NCBI GenBank assembly: GCA_903893315.1
Contig: CAITLU010000036.1
Location: 62,001-126,000, forward strand
Direction of reading: 5' to 3'
Source: an uncultured bacterium
GTDB taxonomy: Bacteria; Desulfobacterota; Binatia; UBA1149; CAITLU01
DNA: 64,000 nucleotides
Made by a program: the position numbers and the translations under genes
The notes under the pieces: model-generated
Database searches by the model: none
What the model saw: the letters and a program-made list of their open reading frames with translations, nothing else
What the model was told of the DNA's origin: nothing
Part shown: in pieces, positions 7,628 through 16,693 of the stretch
Position numbering within the stretch: the stretch's first letter is position 1
Layout: each line of letters starts with the position of its first letter

Positions 7628-9766
7628 TCATCCGAACAGCCGCCTCACGTCCTTGACTCCGGCCACGCGCCTGAGATTGCGCGTGACGCGGGCAAGGTCG
7701 TCGGCGTTGCCGAGCGTGACCTCAAAAAGATTATTGGCTTTGTTTCCCACCGTGCGCACCGAAGCCCGTTCGATGTTGACCCCAGCCGACGCGAAAGCCT
7801 GACTCATGTTGGCGAGCAGGCCGGGCCGATCGCGCGAAACGACTTCGAGCTTGACGTGACGCGGCGCCGCAGCGCCACGTTGCCAGGTGACCGTTACGAT
7901 GCGCTCTCTCTCGCCTTCGTCGAGCCGCGGACAGTCCTTGGCGTGAACGGTGACGCCGCGCCCCCGCGTCAGGAATCCTACGATCTCTTCTCCGGGCAAC
8001 GGTTCGCAGCACTTGCCGAAGCGCACCATGGCCTCGTCGATGTCCTCGGCCATCACCAGAGGCCGCGGCTGGCGCCCGAGCAAACCGAAGAGGCGCGTGA
8101 AACGTCCGCGCGGCCGTTCGCTGTCGAAGTTTTCGTCGGGCAGCAGGAACTCGAGCACCTGACGGCTCGTGATGCGGCCGTAACCGACCGCTTCGAGGAA
8201 AGCATCCTCGTCGCGCCGGACAAAGTGCGCGAACAGTTCAGTCGCGCGGCCGTCACTCTTGAGTTGCGCCATGTCGAGATCGAAACGCGCAAGATCGCGT
8301 TCGACGAGTTCACGGCCGAGCGCGATGGCACGCTTACGATCCTCCTGGCGGATGTAGGCGAGAATGCGTGCGCGTGCCCGCGGCGAGCGCACGAACTTCA
8401 GCCAATCGCGCGTCGGACGCGCGTCGTCGGTAGTGACGACCTCTACCGTATCGCCCTGCTGCAACACGTAGCGAAGAGGTACCAGGCGGCTGTTCACACG
8501 GGCACCGGCAGCGCGGTGCCCGACGGCCGAGTGGATACGGTAGGCGAAATCGAGAACCGTATCGCCCTTGCGAAAAGTCATGGTCTGACCTTTCGGCGTG
8601 AACACGTAGACATCTTCGCCGAACAGATCCTCCTTGATCGAGGAAAGGAACTCCTGCGGATCGTCGAGGGTCTGCTGCCACTCCAGTATCTGCCGCAACC
8701 ACTGGAAGCGTTCTTTCTCCGCGTCCGCCGAATCGCCGCTGGCTTTGTAGCGCCAGTGGGCGGCGACGCCGTACTCGGCAACGCGGTGCATCTCGTGGGT
8801 ACGAAACTGCACTTCGAGACGCTCGCCGTAGGGACCGATCACGGTAGTGTGCAGTGACTGATAGCCGTTGGCCTTGGGCAGCGCGAGGTAGTCGCGGAAA
8901 CGGCCCGGCACCGGCCTCCAGTACATGTGGACGATGCCGAAGGCTTCGTAACATTCCCGGTCGCTGTCGAGCAGGCAACGAAATGCCACGACGTCGTAGA
9001 TGTCGGCGATTCGCAGTCCCTGCCCGGAGATCTTGCGCCAGATCGAGTAGGCACTCTTGGTGCGACCGCTGACCGACGCAGTGATCCCGCCCGCTTCCAG
9101 ACGCTTGCACAGCAAGCCGGTGATCTCCTTGATGTGCCCTTCGCGTTCGAGCCGCTGCAACGACAAGCGCTGGCGGATGTCCTCGTATTCGGTCGGGTGC
9201 AAGGTGCGGAACGAGATGTCCTCGAATTCGTGCCTCAGCCAGTTGATGCCGAGGCGGCTCGCCAGGGGCGCGTAAAGTTCGAGCGTCTCTTCGGCGATGC
9301 GGCGCTGTTTTTCGGGCGCGAGGTGCTGAAGCGTGCGGATGTTGTGTGTGCGGTCGGCCATCTTGACCAGCAGCACGCGCAAATCCTTGGCGCTGGCCAC
9401 CAGCATCTTGCGGACGTTCTCGGCCTGGGCGTTCTCGTAGGGTGTCGACTCCAGACGGCTGATCTTGGTGACACCGTCGACCAGCACGGCCACTTCGGAA
9501 CCGAACTGGCTCTCGATGTCTTCGAGAGTGACGCTGGTGTCTTCGACCACGTCGTGAAGCAAGCCGGTGACTACCGCCGGTACGTCCAGACGCATTTCAA
9601 CGATGATCGCGGCCACGGCCACTGGATGGGTCACGTAGGCTTCGCCCGAAGCGCGCTTCTGCCCCTGATGCACGCGCGAAGAAAACTGGAAGGCCTGGGC
9701 TACCAGCGCGGTGTCGGCGCCGGGGTCGTACTCCTTGATCCGAGCGATCAGCTCACCGACTGTCAC
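7628..9766 (-). CDS. rel: Bifunctional (p)ppGpp synthetase/hydrolase (RelA/SpoT family)
   Basis: Makes and degrades the alarmone (p)ppGpp. In 712 residues: an HD hydrolase domain (H33, H47, the TGLLHDVVEDT motif at about 68-77, later KMADRTHNIRTL), a synthetase domain with RFRDYLALPKANGYQSLHT, a TGS domain (VYVFTPKGQTMTFRKGDTVLDFAYRIHS) and a C-terminal ACT domain. The hydrolase motif is intact and the synthetase charge motif is basic (RFRD), both as expected for a bifunctional Rel. The start is GTG at 9766 in GTGA overlap with gmk. The rpoZ gene often found between gmk and spoT is absent. Confidence 0.97.
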   Translation of the reverse strand: MTVGELIARIKEYDPGADTALVAQAFQFSSRVHQGQKRASGEAYVTHPVAVAAIIVEMRLDVPAVVTGLLHDVVEDTSVTLEDIESQFGSEVAVLVDGVTKISRLESTPYENAQAENVRKMLVASAKDLRVLLVKMADRTHNIRTLQHLAPEKQRRIAEETLELYAPLASRLGINWLRHEFEDISFRTLHPTEYEDIRQRLSLQRLEREGHIKEITGLLCKRLEAGGITASVSGRTKSAYSIWRKISGQGLRIADIYDVVAFRCLLDSDRECYEAFGIVHMYWRPVPGRFRDYLALPKANGYQSLHTTVIGPYGERLEVQFRTHEMHRVAEYGVAAHWRYKASGDSADAEKERFQWLRQILEWQQTLDDPQEFLSSIKEDLFGEDVYVFTPKGQTMTFRKGDTVLDFAYRIHSAVGHRAAGARVNSRLVPLRYVLQQGDTVEVVTTDDARPTRDWLKFVRSPRARARILAYIRQEDRKRAIALGRELVERDLARFDLDMAQLKSDGRATELFAHFVRRDEDAFLEAVGYGRITSRQVLEFLLPDENFDSERPRGRFTRLFGLLGRQPRPLVMAEDIDEAMVRFGKCCEPLPGEEIVGFLTRGRGVTVHAKDCPRLDEGERERIVTVTWQRGAAAPRHVKLEVVSRDRPGLLANMSQAFASAGVNIERASVRTVGNKANNLFEVTLGNADDLARVTRNLRRVAGVKDVRRLFG

Positions 9767-10398
9767 GGTTCGGTCTCGAAGCGCCGCACGAAAGCGGCAA
9801 GTACGTCCTGTCTCATGCGTGCCACGCGGCGGCGTTCGCCGCGCACGATGGCCTCGAACTCGGCAGCCGCAGCCGCCCGATCGACGTTGACGATCAAGAA
9901 GTCGTAGTCCGGAGCCGAGGCGATCTCACGGCACGCGTTCTGCAACCGGCGACTCACGGTCGCGTCGTCGTCGGTACCACGGCCGCGAAGACGCCCGGCG
10001 AGAGTGGCCCGGTCGGGAGGCAGCAGGAAAACCGAAACCGCATCGGGGAACAGTTCCTTGATCTTGCGCGCGCCCTGGACGTCGATGTCGAGCAGAATGT
10101 CGCGGCCTTCGGCCACCGCACGCTCGAGCGGCTGCCGGGGAGTTCCATAACGGTGCGCGTGAACTTCGGCCCATTCCGCCAGATCACCGGCAGCGAGCAT
10201 CGCGTCGAAGCGTTCGCGATCGACGAAACGGTAGTCGACGCCGTCGATCTCCTCTCCGCGCGGGGCGCGGGTAGTGTACGACACCGACAGTTCGAGATCC
10301 TCGAATACGCGCAACACCGCGTCCGACAGCGTCGTCTTGCCGGCACCCGAAGGGCCCGAAACGATGAAGAGAATACCGCGTCTGGCGATGGTGGCCAC
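9763..10398 (-). CDS. gmk: Guanylate kinase
   Basis: Phosphorylates GMP to GDP with ATP. The 211 residues show the P-loop SGPSGAGKTTL near 14-24, the SYTTRAPRGEEIDGVDYRFV GMP-binding stretch and DILLDIDVQGARKI. The ATG at 10398 lies 12 bases after yicC. Overlap with the downstream rel start couples GDP/GTP supply to the enzyme that consumes them for (p)ppGpp. Confidence 0.97.
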   Translation of the reverse strand: MATIARRGILFIVSGPSGAGKTTLSDAVLRVFEDLELSVSYTTRAPRGEEIDGVDYRFVDRERFDAMLAAGDLAEWAEVHAHRYGTPRQPLERAVAEGRDILLDIDVQGARKIKELFPDAVSVFLLPPDRATLAGRLRGRGTDDDATVSRRLQNACREIASAPDYDFLIVNVDRAAAAAEFEAIVRGERRRVARMRQDVLAAFVRRFETEP

Positions 10399-10410
10399 GG
10401 TGCTCAGCGA

Positions 10411-11283
10411 CTACTCGACATTCTGTATCTGTTCGCGAAGCTTCTCGAGTTCGGCCTTGCCGTCGACGACTAGGTTAGTGACGTCGAGATCGGAAGCTTT
10501 GGACCCGATGGTGTTCAATTCGCGGTTGACCTCCTGAAGCACGAAGTCGACCCGCTTGGCGAGCGGTTCAGTGCTGCGCAACAATCCCTCGAGCGCGCCG
10601 AGATGACTGTCGAGTCTGACCAGTTCTTCGGTAACATCGCTGCGATCAGCGAGAACCGCGGCCTCCTGAACGATGCGCGTGGGATCCAGGGTGGCGCCGC
10701 CGAGAAGTTCGGCGAGACGTTTCTGCAGGCGCGCCTGCAGTCGCGGCACCACTGCCGCAGCGGCCGCCTTGAGGGCCTTGGTGACAGCGCGCAGACGCTT
10801 CAGGCGCGCCTGCATGTCGCGCTTCAGGAAAGCCCCTTCGCGCTCACGCTCCTTGGCGTGCGCGGCCAGTGCCGCCTCGAGCAAGCGCTGCACTTCGGCC
10901 GCCTCTTTCGCCACGTCGGCGAGCGACTCCACCGACGCGAATACGTCGCTACGCGTCGCGAACAACGCCAGGTCGATCTCACCCGACAGTCCGAACTCGC
11001 GCTGAAGCTGCTTCCAGGCCTTGACGTAGCCGGCCGCTACTTCTTTTTGCAACGCCACGCCGGCGCTGCGCGGCGGCGCAACGCGACCGACGTAGACCTC
11101 GACGCGTCCCCTCTCGATCGCGCCCGAGATCGTGCGGCGCCACAGCGACTCGTGAGCACCGTACTCGCGCGGAGCGTTGATCTTGAGATCCAGAAAGCGC
11201 TGGTTGACCGAACGCACCTCGACAGTCAGTCGACACTGTCCCATGTGCCCGGAGGCCGCCCCGTAACCGGTCATGCTTCGCAT
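10411..11283 (-). CDS. yicC: YicC-family endoribonuclease
   Basis: The 290 residues match YicC: an N-terminal MRSMTGYG, a VEVRSVNQRFLDLKI segment, and the C-terminal EVNRELNTIGSKASD and KAELEKLREQIQN helices of the DUF1732 part. YicC proteins are reported as endoribonucleases that affect small-RNA stability. The yicC-gmk pair is conserved across many proteobacteria, and here yicC lies 12 bases after the kinase gene at 11296-12024. Confidence 0.95.
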   Translation of the reverse strand: MRSMTGYGAASGHMGQCRLTVEVRSVNQRFLDLKINAPREYGAHESLWRRTISGAIERGRVEVYVGRVAPPRSAGVALQKEVAAGYVKAWKQLQREFGLSGEIDLALFATRSDVFASVESLADVAKEAAEVQRLLEAALAAHAKEREREGAFLKRDMQARLKRLRAVTKALKAAAAAVVPRLQARLQKRLAELLGGATLDPTRIVQEAAVLADRSDVTEELVRLDSHLGALEGLLRSTEPLAKRVDFVLQEVNRELNTIGSKASDLDVTNLVVDGKAELEKLREQIQNVE

Positions 11284-11295
11284 CAGGTCGTCATC

Positions 11296-12024
11296 CTATC
11301 GCGCGTAGCCGCGCTCGATCCAGCGCTTGTCTTCCTGCGGCAGCGCCAGGCCGCGTTGAGCGGAGAGTTTCCTCAGTGAGCGCCACAAGCGGTCGCGGCC
11401 GCTCTGGCCCAGTCGATGGTTGTTCGGCGGCGTCAGCACCGCACGATCGAAGTCGATGATCGCAACGCGACCCTGAGCGTCGACCAGCAGATTGTAGCCG
11501 TTCAGATCGACATGGTAGACGCCGGCCGCGTGCAGATCGCGAATCGCCGAGCCGGCCTCGAGCAGGAGACTGCTGCGCTGGGCATCGTCGGCCGCGGCCA
11601 GCACGTCGATGAAAGCGCGCGCACCGTCGATCGCGGACGTGACGATCCAGCCACGGTAGAAAGGCCCGGTTTCCTCGGTCGCCACCGCGTGGACGATCGG
11701 AACCCGGCAGCCCGCCGCGCGCGCCTGCTCGGTCGCCATCAATTCGCGAATCGGCCGCGGCGGACGCAGCAAATACAGGTCACGCACCAGGTGGCGCATC
11801 GCGCCGCCGCGCAGGTAGTGACGCACGTAGACTACCTTGCCGCCGCGCAGCGCAACACGCCGCGTGCCGCCGCGCCCCGATGACACTTCTTCGCCGACCA
11901 GGGTGCGAGCGCGAGCGCTTTCCAACAGGGCCACCATCTCGGCCAGTTCGAGCCTGGCGGCGACCACGCGCCAGCGCCCGCGATCAAGATCGACGTAGCC
12001 TTCCGGGAGTCGAACGAGCAGCAA
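11296..12024 (-). CDS. kdkA: KdkA-like 3-deoxy-D-manno-octulosonate (Kdo) kinase
   Basis: A small protein-kinase-fold enzyme of 242 residues. It has the catalytic-loop HVDLNGYNLL (cf. HxDLNxxNIL of KdkA/WaaP proteins) and the metal-binding IIDFDRA in place of DFG. KdkA phosphorylates Kdo attached to lipid A in Haemophilus-type LPS; WaaP-type heptose kinases are the main alternative. A location in the same run as waaA and lpxK favours Kdo as substrate. The start is TTG at 12024, 11 bases after the Trm112-like gene. Confidence 0.8.
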   Translation of the reverse strand: MLLVRLPEGYVDLDRGRWRVVAARLELAEMVALLESARARTLVGEEVSSGRGGTRRVALRGGKVVYVRHYLRGGAMRHLVRDLYLLRPPRPIRELMATEQARAAGCRVPIVHAVATEETGPFYRGWIVTSAIDGARAFIDVLAAADDAQRSSLLLEAGSAIRDLHAAGVYHVDLNGYNLLVDAQGRVAIIDFDRAVLTPPNNHRLGQSGRDRLWRSLRKLSAQRGLALPQEDKRWIERGYAR

Positions 12025-12035
12025 GACGGTCCCGG

Positions 12036-12221
12036 TCAGGAACGGGGACTGGGTTGGAGTGGTTGAGCCTGGTCGACGAGCATCTCCGGAATGTCATCCA
12101 CCACGGCGAAGCGTATTTTGCAGCGCGGACAGTCGAGCCCGTCGAGCGTTGGCGTGGGCCGCAAGTCGCCTTTGCAGGCCGGGCACACGAGCACTTCGAG
12201 CAGTTCCTTGCTGATGGTCAT
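12036..12221 (-). CDS. Trm112/YcaR-like small zinc protein
   Basis: A 61-residue protein with two CXXC pairs (CPAC near residue 13, CPRC near 31), the layout of the UPF0434/Trm112 family. YcaR-type members sit beside lpxK/kdsB in many proteobacteria, and the same setting is seen here. In eukaryotes Trm112 activates methyltransferases; the bacterial role is not settled. It fits between the epimerase and the Kdo kinase with gaps of 3 and 11 bases, so it belongs to the operon. Confidence 0.85.
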   Translation of the reverse strand: MTISKELLEVLVCPACKGDLRPTPTLDGLDCPRCKIRFAVVDDIPEMLVDQAQPLQPSPRS

Positions 12222-12224
12222 GCA

Positions 12225-13226
12225 CTATTCCTTGGCGCCGGCGCCGTGGCCTGACGACGACTGGGCACCCGAAGAAGCGGCTTCGCGTTCTGCTTCGGCC
12301 ACTTGCCAGGCGGCCTGACGACGCAGGCCTTCGGCCAGCGAAACCCGAGGACGAAAGCCGATACCTTCGCGTGCACGGCTCATGTCGGCCGCGGTGTGGC
12401 GCACGTCTCCACGCTGCATCTCGCGGCGATCGACCTTCGGTTCCTTGCCGAGAATCTCGCCTATCGTCGCGATCACCTGATTGACCGTCGTGCGGCTGCC
12501 GCCGCCGATATTGAGCACCGCACCGGCCAGCGAAGATTCGGCGGCGGCGATGTTGGCACGCACGATGTCGGCGACGAAAGTGAAGTCACGCGACTGCTCA
12601 CCGTCGCCGTACAGGACGATAGAACGGCCATCGTACACAGCGCGGATGAAACGGTTGAAAGCCATGTCGGGGCGCTGGCGAGGACCGTAGACGGTGAAGT
12701 ACCTCAGCGCCACCGTCGGCAGTCCGAAGTTCTTGTAGTAAAGCCACACAAGATGCTCGGCCGCCAGCTTGCTCACGCCGTAGGGAGAGACGGGTTTGGG
12801 CACGCTGGTCTCGCGCATAGGCAGGTCGTCGGTATCGCCGTAGACCGACGACGAGGACGCGTAGACGAGCTTGCGGATCGGTTGCTTGCGGCAGGCCTCG
12901 AGAAGACGCTGGGTAGCGTAGATGTTGCTGTCGCTGTAGATGCGGAACTCGTCTCCCCAGCTCGAACGCACACCGGCCTGCGCGGCCTGATGGAACACGT
13001 AATCGACCCCTTCGACGAGAGAGTCGAGATCGGCGGTGACCAGACTGGCTTCGACGAAGCGGAAGCTGTCACTGCGGCGCAGGCCTTCCAGATTGCGCTC
13101 CTTGAGAGCGCGCGGGTAGTAATCGAGAAAACAGTCGATGCCGACCACTTCATGGCCGGCGGCGACCAGCGCCTCGCACAGCGTCGAGCCGATGAAACCG
13201 GCCGCGCCCGTCACCAATGCCTTCAT
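12225..13226 (-). CDS. NAD-dependent sugar-nucleotide epimerase (extended SDR)
   Basis: An extended short-chain dehydrogenase of 333 residues from the ATG at 13226. It has the NAD motif TGAAGFIGS (6-14), the active-site VYASSSSVYGD, the catalytic PYGVSKLAAE (Tyr and Lys) and YGPRQRPDMAF. The DCFLDYYPRALKERNL stretch resembles UDP-glucuronate/UDP-glucose 4-epimerases of LPS clusters. It probably supplies a modified hexose for LPS core or O-chain. The frame is open further upstream, but those codons run into lpxK, whose stop is 19 bases before this ATG. The exact substrate is not determinable here. Confidence 0.9.
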   Translation of the reverse strand: MKALVTGAAGFIGSTLCEALVAAGHEVVGIDCFLDYYPRALKERNLEGLRRSDSFRFVEASLVTADLDSLVEGVDYVFHQAAQAGVRSSWGDEFRIYSDSNIYATQRLLEACRKQPIRKLVYASSSSVYGDTDDLPMRETSVPKPVSPYGVSKLAAEHLVWLYYKNFGLPTVALRYFTVYGPRQRPDMAFNRFIRAVYDGRSIVLYGDGEQSRDFTFVADIVRANIAAAESSLAGAVLNIGGGSRTTVNQVIATIGEILGKEPKVDRREMQRGDVRHTAADMSRAREGIGFRPRVSLAEGLRRQAAWQVAEAEREAASSGAQSSSGHGAGAKE

Positions 13227-13245
13227 TCCGCGTTTCTCACTGTCA

Positions 13246-14451
13246 TCACCACGCTGCCGGTCCTCCGAAAGACGGCGGATGATGCGTGGCACCGCGCTTC
13301 CGGTCAAACCGGGCAATGCGCTCGAGCAAGGCATCCCCGCCTTCGACCTCGGCCTCGACGCGCAACGCACTCAACCAACCTGCGCCGCCGGCTAGAACCG
13401 CGAGCTTGACCATGTCCTTCTCAGTGGTCACCACCATATCGACGCGCGCGGCGAGATCCTCGATACGGCGCCAGTCACGCGCCTCGTAGGCATGGTGGTC
13501 ACGAAAGAACATGGTCTCCACCACTACCGCGCCGGCCTCTTCCAGTGTCGCCATGAAGCGCCACGGTTGCGCGATGCCGGCCACCGCTGCGACCCGCCGC
13601 CCGGCAAGAACCGACAGATCCGCGAGGCCCGCAATCTGCGGCGACGCACAAGCCCCCGATGCACCCGACGGGCCGCCAGCTGTCTGCTGCCACGCCACGG
13701 CACCGGCGCGGCTGCTGACGAGGCCGGTTGCCCTGAGCCGCATCGACAGCATTGCGCCCGCGGGCGGACCAGACGCGCCGCTCGGCACTGCCCGCGGCGC
13801 CTCGGCGCTGGTCGAGGCCGCTTGCCCGCTTGTGCGCGGCGCGGTGGTTACCACGACATCGGCCCGCGCCAGCGCCGAGGGTCGCTCACGCAGCGGCCCG
13901 GCAGGAAGCAGCCGAAGCTCGGCTTCCGCGCCGCCGACCAGCACGATGTCGAGATCGCGCAACAGGCGCCGGTGCTGAAAACCGTCATCGAGTACGAAGA
14001 TGTCGGGGTCGCAGTGCTGCCGCGCCAGACGCGCAGCGGCCGCGCGATCGGCCGCAACGGCAACCGGCACACCGCTGCGGGCAACGATCAGCACAGCCTC
14101 GTCACCGGCATCGGCCACCACCTGGGCCGACCCAAGCGCGTCCGCCGAAGTAAGCAGCAGCGGACTTCGAGCGGTGCCGCCGTAGCCGCGGGTGAGAACG
14201 CAAGGCCGGTAGCCGAGGTCACGCAAGCGGCTGACCAGCCACAGCACGAAGGGCGTCTTGCCCGCGCCGCCCACGCTCAGGGCGCCGACGCTGACCACCG
14301 CAGCCCCGAGATCCACCGACTTCAGCAGACCGTGGTCGTACAGCGCGCACCGCAGAGCAGCGGCGGCGCCGAACACGCCCGCAAAAGGCGACAGAAGAGC
14401 CCGGCCAACCCTCGCGCCGCGGCTGTGGCCGTACCACAGGTCCTCGATCAC
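13246..14451 (-). CDS. lpxK: Lipid A 4'-kinase (tetraacyldisaccharide 4'-kinase)
   Basis: Phosphorylates the 4' position of the lipid A disaccharide at the inner membrane. Visible are the P-loop SVGGAGKTP (59-67), LTRGYGG (86-92) and the Walker-B-like LDDGFQHRR (154-162), with a hydrophobic N-terminal helix. Two Ala/Ser/Gly/Pro-rich stretches at about 204-231 and 246-275, both containing PSGASG, are not part of the usual family core and lengthen it to 401 residues. The start is GTG in GTGA overlap with waaA. Confidence 0.96.
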   Translation of the reverse strand: MIEDLWYGHSRGARVGRALLSPFAGVFGAAAALRCALYDHGLLKSVDLGAAVVSVGALSVGGAGKTPFVLWLVSRLRDLGYRPCVLTRGYGGTARSPLLLTSADALGSAQVVADAGDEAVLIVARSGVPVAVAADRAAAARLARQHCDPDIFVLDDGFQHRRLLRDLDIVLVGGAEAELRLLPAGPLRERPSALARADVVVTTAPRTSGQAASTSAEAPRAVPSGASGPPAGAMLSMRLRATGLVSSRAGAVAWQQTAGGPSGASGACASPQIAGLADLSVLAGRRVAAVAGIAQPWRFMATLEEAGAVVVETMFFRDHHAYEARDWRRIEDLAARVDMVVTTEKDMVKLAVLAGGAGWLSALRVEAEVEGGDALLERIARFDRKRGATHHPPSFGGPAAW

Positions 14452-15860
14452 CGCGGCACCCCGCGCCCCGCAGCGCTAATCGACGCCGCCAGAACCGCGG
14501 TCGTGCGGGCCAGGGCGCCGCGCCTCGACTCAAGTGCCGCGTGGGCGCGGGTCGCCGCCAGACGGGCCGCGGCTCCGTGGTCGGCCAGGTCACAACCCCA
14601 AGCAGCCGCAAGGTCAGCGGCGTCTCCTACGACGGTGATCGCCGCGGCCGCGCTCAGCAGTTCAACCTGTTCGGAAACATTGTCCAGATAAGGGCCCGTG
14701 ATTACGCGTAAATGTTCGTCTACAACCTCCAGCAGATTGTGCCCTCCAGGGCCACGGCTGAGGCTGCCGCCGACAAAGGCCGCCGCCGCCCCGGCCAGCG
14801 TATCGCGCAAGAGGCCGATCCGGTCGACCACCAGCACGTCCCAGTCCTGCTCGCGGCCCCGGCCGCATAGCGATGGGTCGGCGGCGCCGGCAAGTGCGGC
14901 CTCACCTTGCGATCCGGCCGCGTTGCACGCCGATGAGACAGTAGGGCACGGCGCCCCCCCACACTCGAGTTCGCTCCAGCGCAGCACGGCCAGAGGGTGA
15001 CCGGAGGCCGCGGCCGCGACCCTGCCGCTGCGCTCGGGATGACGCGGAACCAGGGCCAGGCGCAGACCCGGCACCTGCCCGCGGAGTTTCAGGAACGCAT
15101 CAATTGCCACTTCGTCTTCGCCCTCGTGGGTCGAGGCCGCAACCAGCAAAGGCCTCGTGTGATCGACCGCGATCAGCGGCTTTCGCCTGTTCTCTCGGTG
15201 ACTTGTCAGATCGAACTTGATGTCACCGGTGACTGTAACAACACCGCCCGGTACACCGAGTGCGGTCAGACGCTCGGCCGAAAGCGCATCGCGTGCACAG
15301 ACCGCCGCCAGGCCTGCGAAGCCCGGCGCGAACAGTGACCGCACCCACCGATAACGGGGCAGGCTCGCCTCGGAGATTCTGGCGTTGGCAACCGCGGTGG
15401 CGACACCGGCACCGGCCAGTTCCGCCAGCAGGGTCGGCCACAGTTCGGTCTCGATCGAGACATAGAGCAACAGCCGCCCGGAGGTGATGATCGGCCTTAA
15501 CACGCCGGCTGTATCTATCGGGAAATAATGAACATCAGTGAGGCCCGCAGCCACCGCAGTAAGGACTCCGGCAGGAGTCTGGCAGGTGACGACAAAAGCC
15601 GTGGCCGGCCCGTCTTTCAAGGCCGCAGCAAGAGCGCCCACAAGCGCAGCCGCGATCCTGGCTTCACCCACCGACGCTGCGTGCACCCAGACCCAGTCGC
15701 CGTCGGGCGCCCCGCCCTGCCAGCGCCCAAGCCTTTCATTGATGCGCAAACGCCGCTGCGGATTCGCGGCCAGCGTCGGCAATGCCGCCGACAACCTCAA
15801 CCCAGCCGCGACCGTCACGCCCAGTGCGCGGTAGAGCACCCTCAGAGAAGCGGCCTTCAC
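14448..15860 (-). CDS. waaA: Kdo transferase (3-deoxy-D-manno-octulosonic-acid transferase)
   Basis: GT-B glycosyltransferase that adds Kdo to lipid IVA. The N-terminal half has NERLGRW with the presumed catalytic base E42, WVHAASVGEARIA, and SIETELWPTLL. The C-terminal half has GGSLSRGPGGHNLLE, the donor-site loop of the family. A roughly 35-residue segment with four cysteines after the LRWSELE stretch looks like a lineage-specific insertion. The protein is 470 residues, above the usual 420-430. The start is GTG in overlap with the preceding DUF374 gene. One WaaA alone cannot tell mono- from bifunctional transfer. Confidence 0.95.
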   Translation of the reverse strand: MKAASLRVLYRALGVTVAAGLRLSAALPTLAANPQRRLRINERLGRWQGGAPDGDWVWVHAASVGEARIAAALVGALAAALKDGPATAFVVTCQTPAGVLTAVAAGLTDVHYFPIDTAGVLRPIITSGRLLLYVSIETELWPTLLAELAGAGVATAVANARISEASLPRYRWVRSLFAPGFAGLAAVCARDALSAERLTALGVPGGVVTVTGDIKFDLTSHRENRRKPLIAVDHTRPLLVAASTHEGEDEVAIDAFLKLRGQVPGLRLALVPRHPERSGRVAAAASGHPLAVLRWSELECGGAPCPTVSSACNAAGSQGEAALAGAADPSLCGRGREQDWDVLVVDRIGLLRDTLAGAAAAFVGGSLSRGPGGHNLLEVVDEHLRVITGPYLDNVSEQVELLSAAAAITVVGDAADLAAAWGCDLADHGAAARLAATRAHAALESRRGALARTTAVLAASISAAGRGVPR

Positions 15861-16693
15861 GCCTCTTCCACCACCTCGCGGCCGGCCAGACGGTCGGCCG
15901 CGGCCGTGACGCGACGCAGACGAAGTTCGAGCTCCGCCCTCAAGCCCTCGCGCAAGCGGCCGCGTTCCAAAGCCGAGCGGCCCCCGCCCGACCGCTCCGG
16001 CAGCGGTCGCACAGGATCCCCCACCACGAACACCACGCGCGCGCCGGGACGCGGCAGCATCATGCGATCCCAGGTGTGAAGCCGGAAGGCTCTCGAGCAG
16101 CTCACGGCCACCGGAAACACCGGAGCCCTGGTCTGCAGGGCCAACTCGGCCACGCCCGCCTTGGCCACGCCGGCGGGGCCGCGCGGACCGTCGGGAACCA
16201 GCGCCAGATCACGGCCGCGGCGAAACGCGCGCAGCAGACCCAGCGCACCGACCACGGCACCGCGACTCGATGAGCCGCGCACGCTTTCGATACCGAAATG
16301 CGCCAGCACCCGCGTGATGATCTCTCCGTCTCGATGGGTGCTGTTCATGATCGAAACACCGGGGCCCGCGTAGAAGAACGGAACCATGATCGAGCGCCCG
16401 TGCCAGAACACCATCAACACCCGCTGGTCGCTCTTCCAACAACTTTCGAGTTCGGCGCCGCCGTGGATTTCGACGGTCACCGTCGCACGCAGCAGGCGCA
16501 GCGTCGCCAACGCCAGCAACGACGCTACGGCGATCTCCAGCCGTGCCATCGCCTCGAAGCGGCGCAGGCCCCTGGCCGCGCGGGCGTCGACATCACCTGA
16601 CGGACCGGTCCTGCCAGCGCCGGGCGCGGCGTTTCCCTGCACGCTCCGAGCGTTCTTCGACGCCGGCTCAGATCCGTGCGGTCCGGCCGCCAT
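15857..16693 (-). CDS. DUF374 lysophospholipid-acyltransferase-like protein
   Basis: Acyltransferase-superfamily protein (278 residues from 16693) with the DUF374 pattern: VFWHGR, NSTHRDGEIITRVLAHFGIE, RGSSSRGA and LVPDGPRGP. The ATG at 16693 lies 26 bases inside the end of msbA and has an AGAGGAA ribosome site seven bases upstream, so I reject the longer frame from 16795. A location between msbA and waaA, with no LpxL/LpxM in the window, makes it a candidate late acyltransferase of lipid A. That role is inferred from position. Confidence 0.88.
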   Translation of the reverse strand: MAAGPHGSEPASKNARSVQGNAAPGAGRTGPSGDVDARAARGLRRFEAMARLEIAVASLLALATLRLLRATVTVEIHGGAELESCWKSDQRVLMVFWHGRSIMVPFFYAGPGVSIMNSTHRDGEIITRVLAHFGIESVRGSSSRGAVVGALGLLRAFRRGRDLALVPDGPRGPAGVAKAGVAELALQTRAPVFPVAVSCSRAFRLHTWDRMMLPRPGARVVFVVGDPVRPLPERSGGGRSALERGRLREGLRAELELRLRRVTAAADRLAGREVVEEA

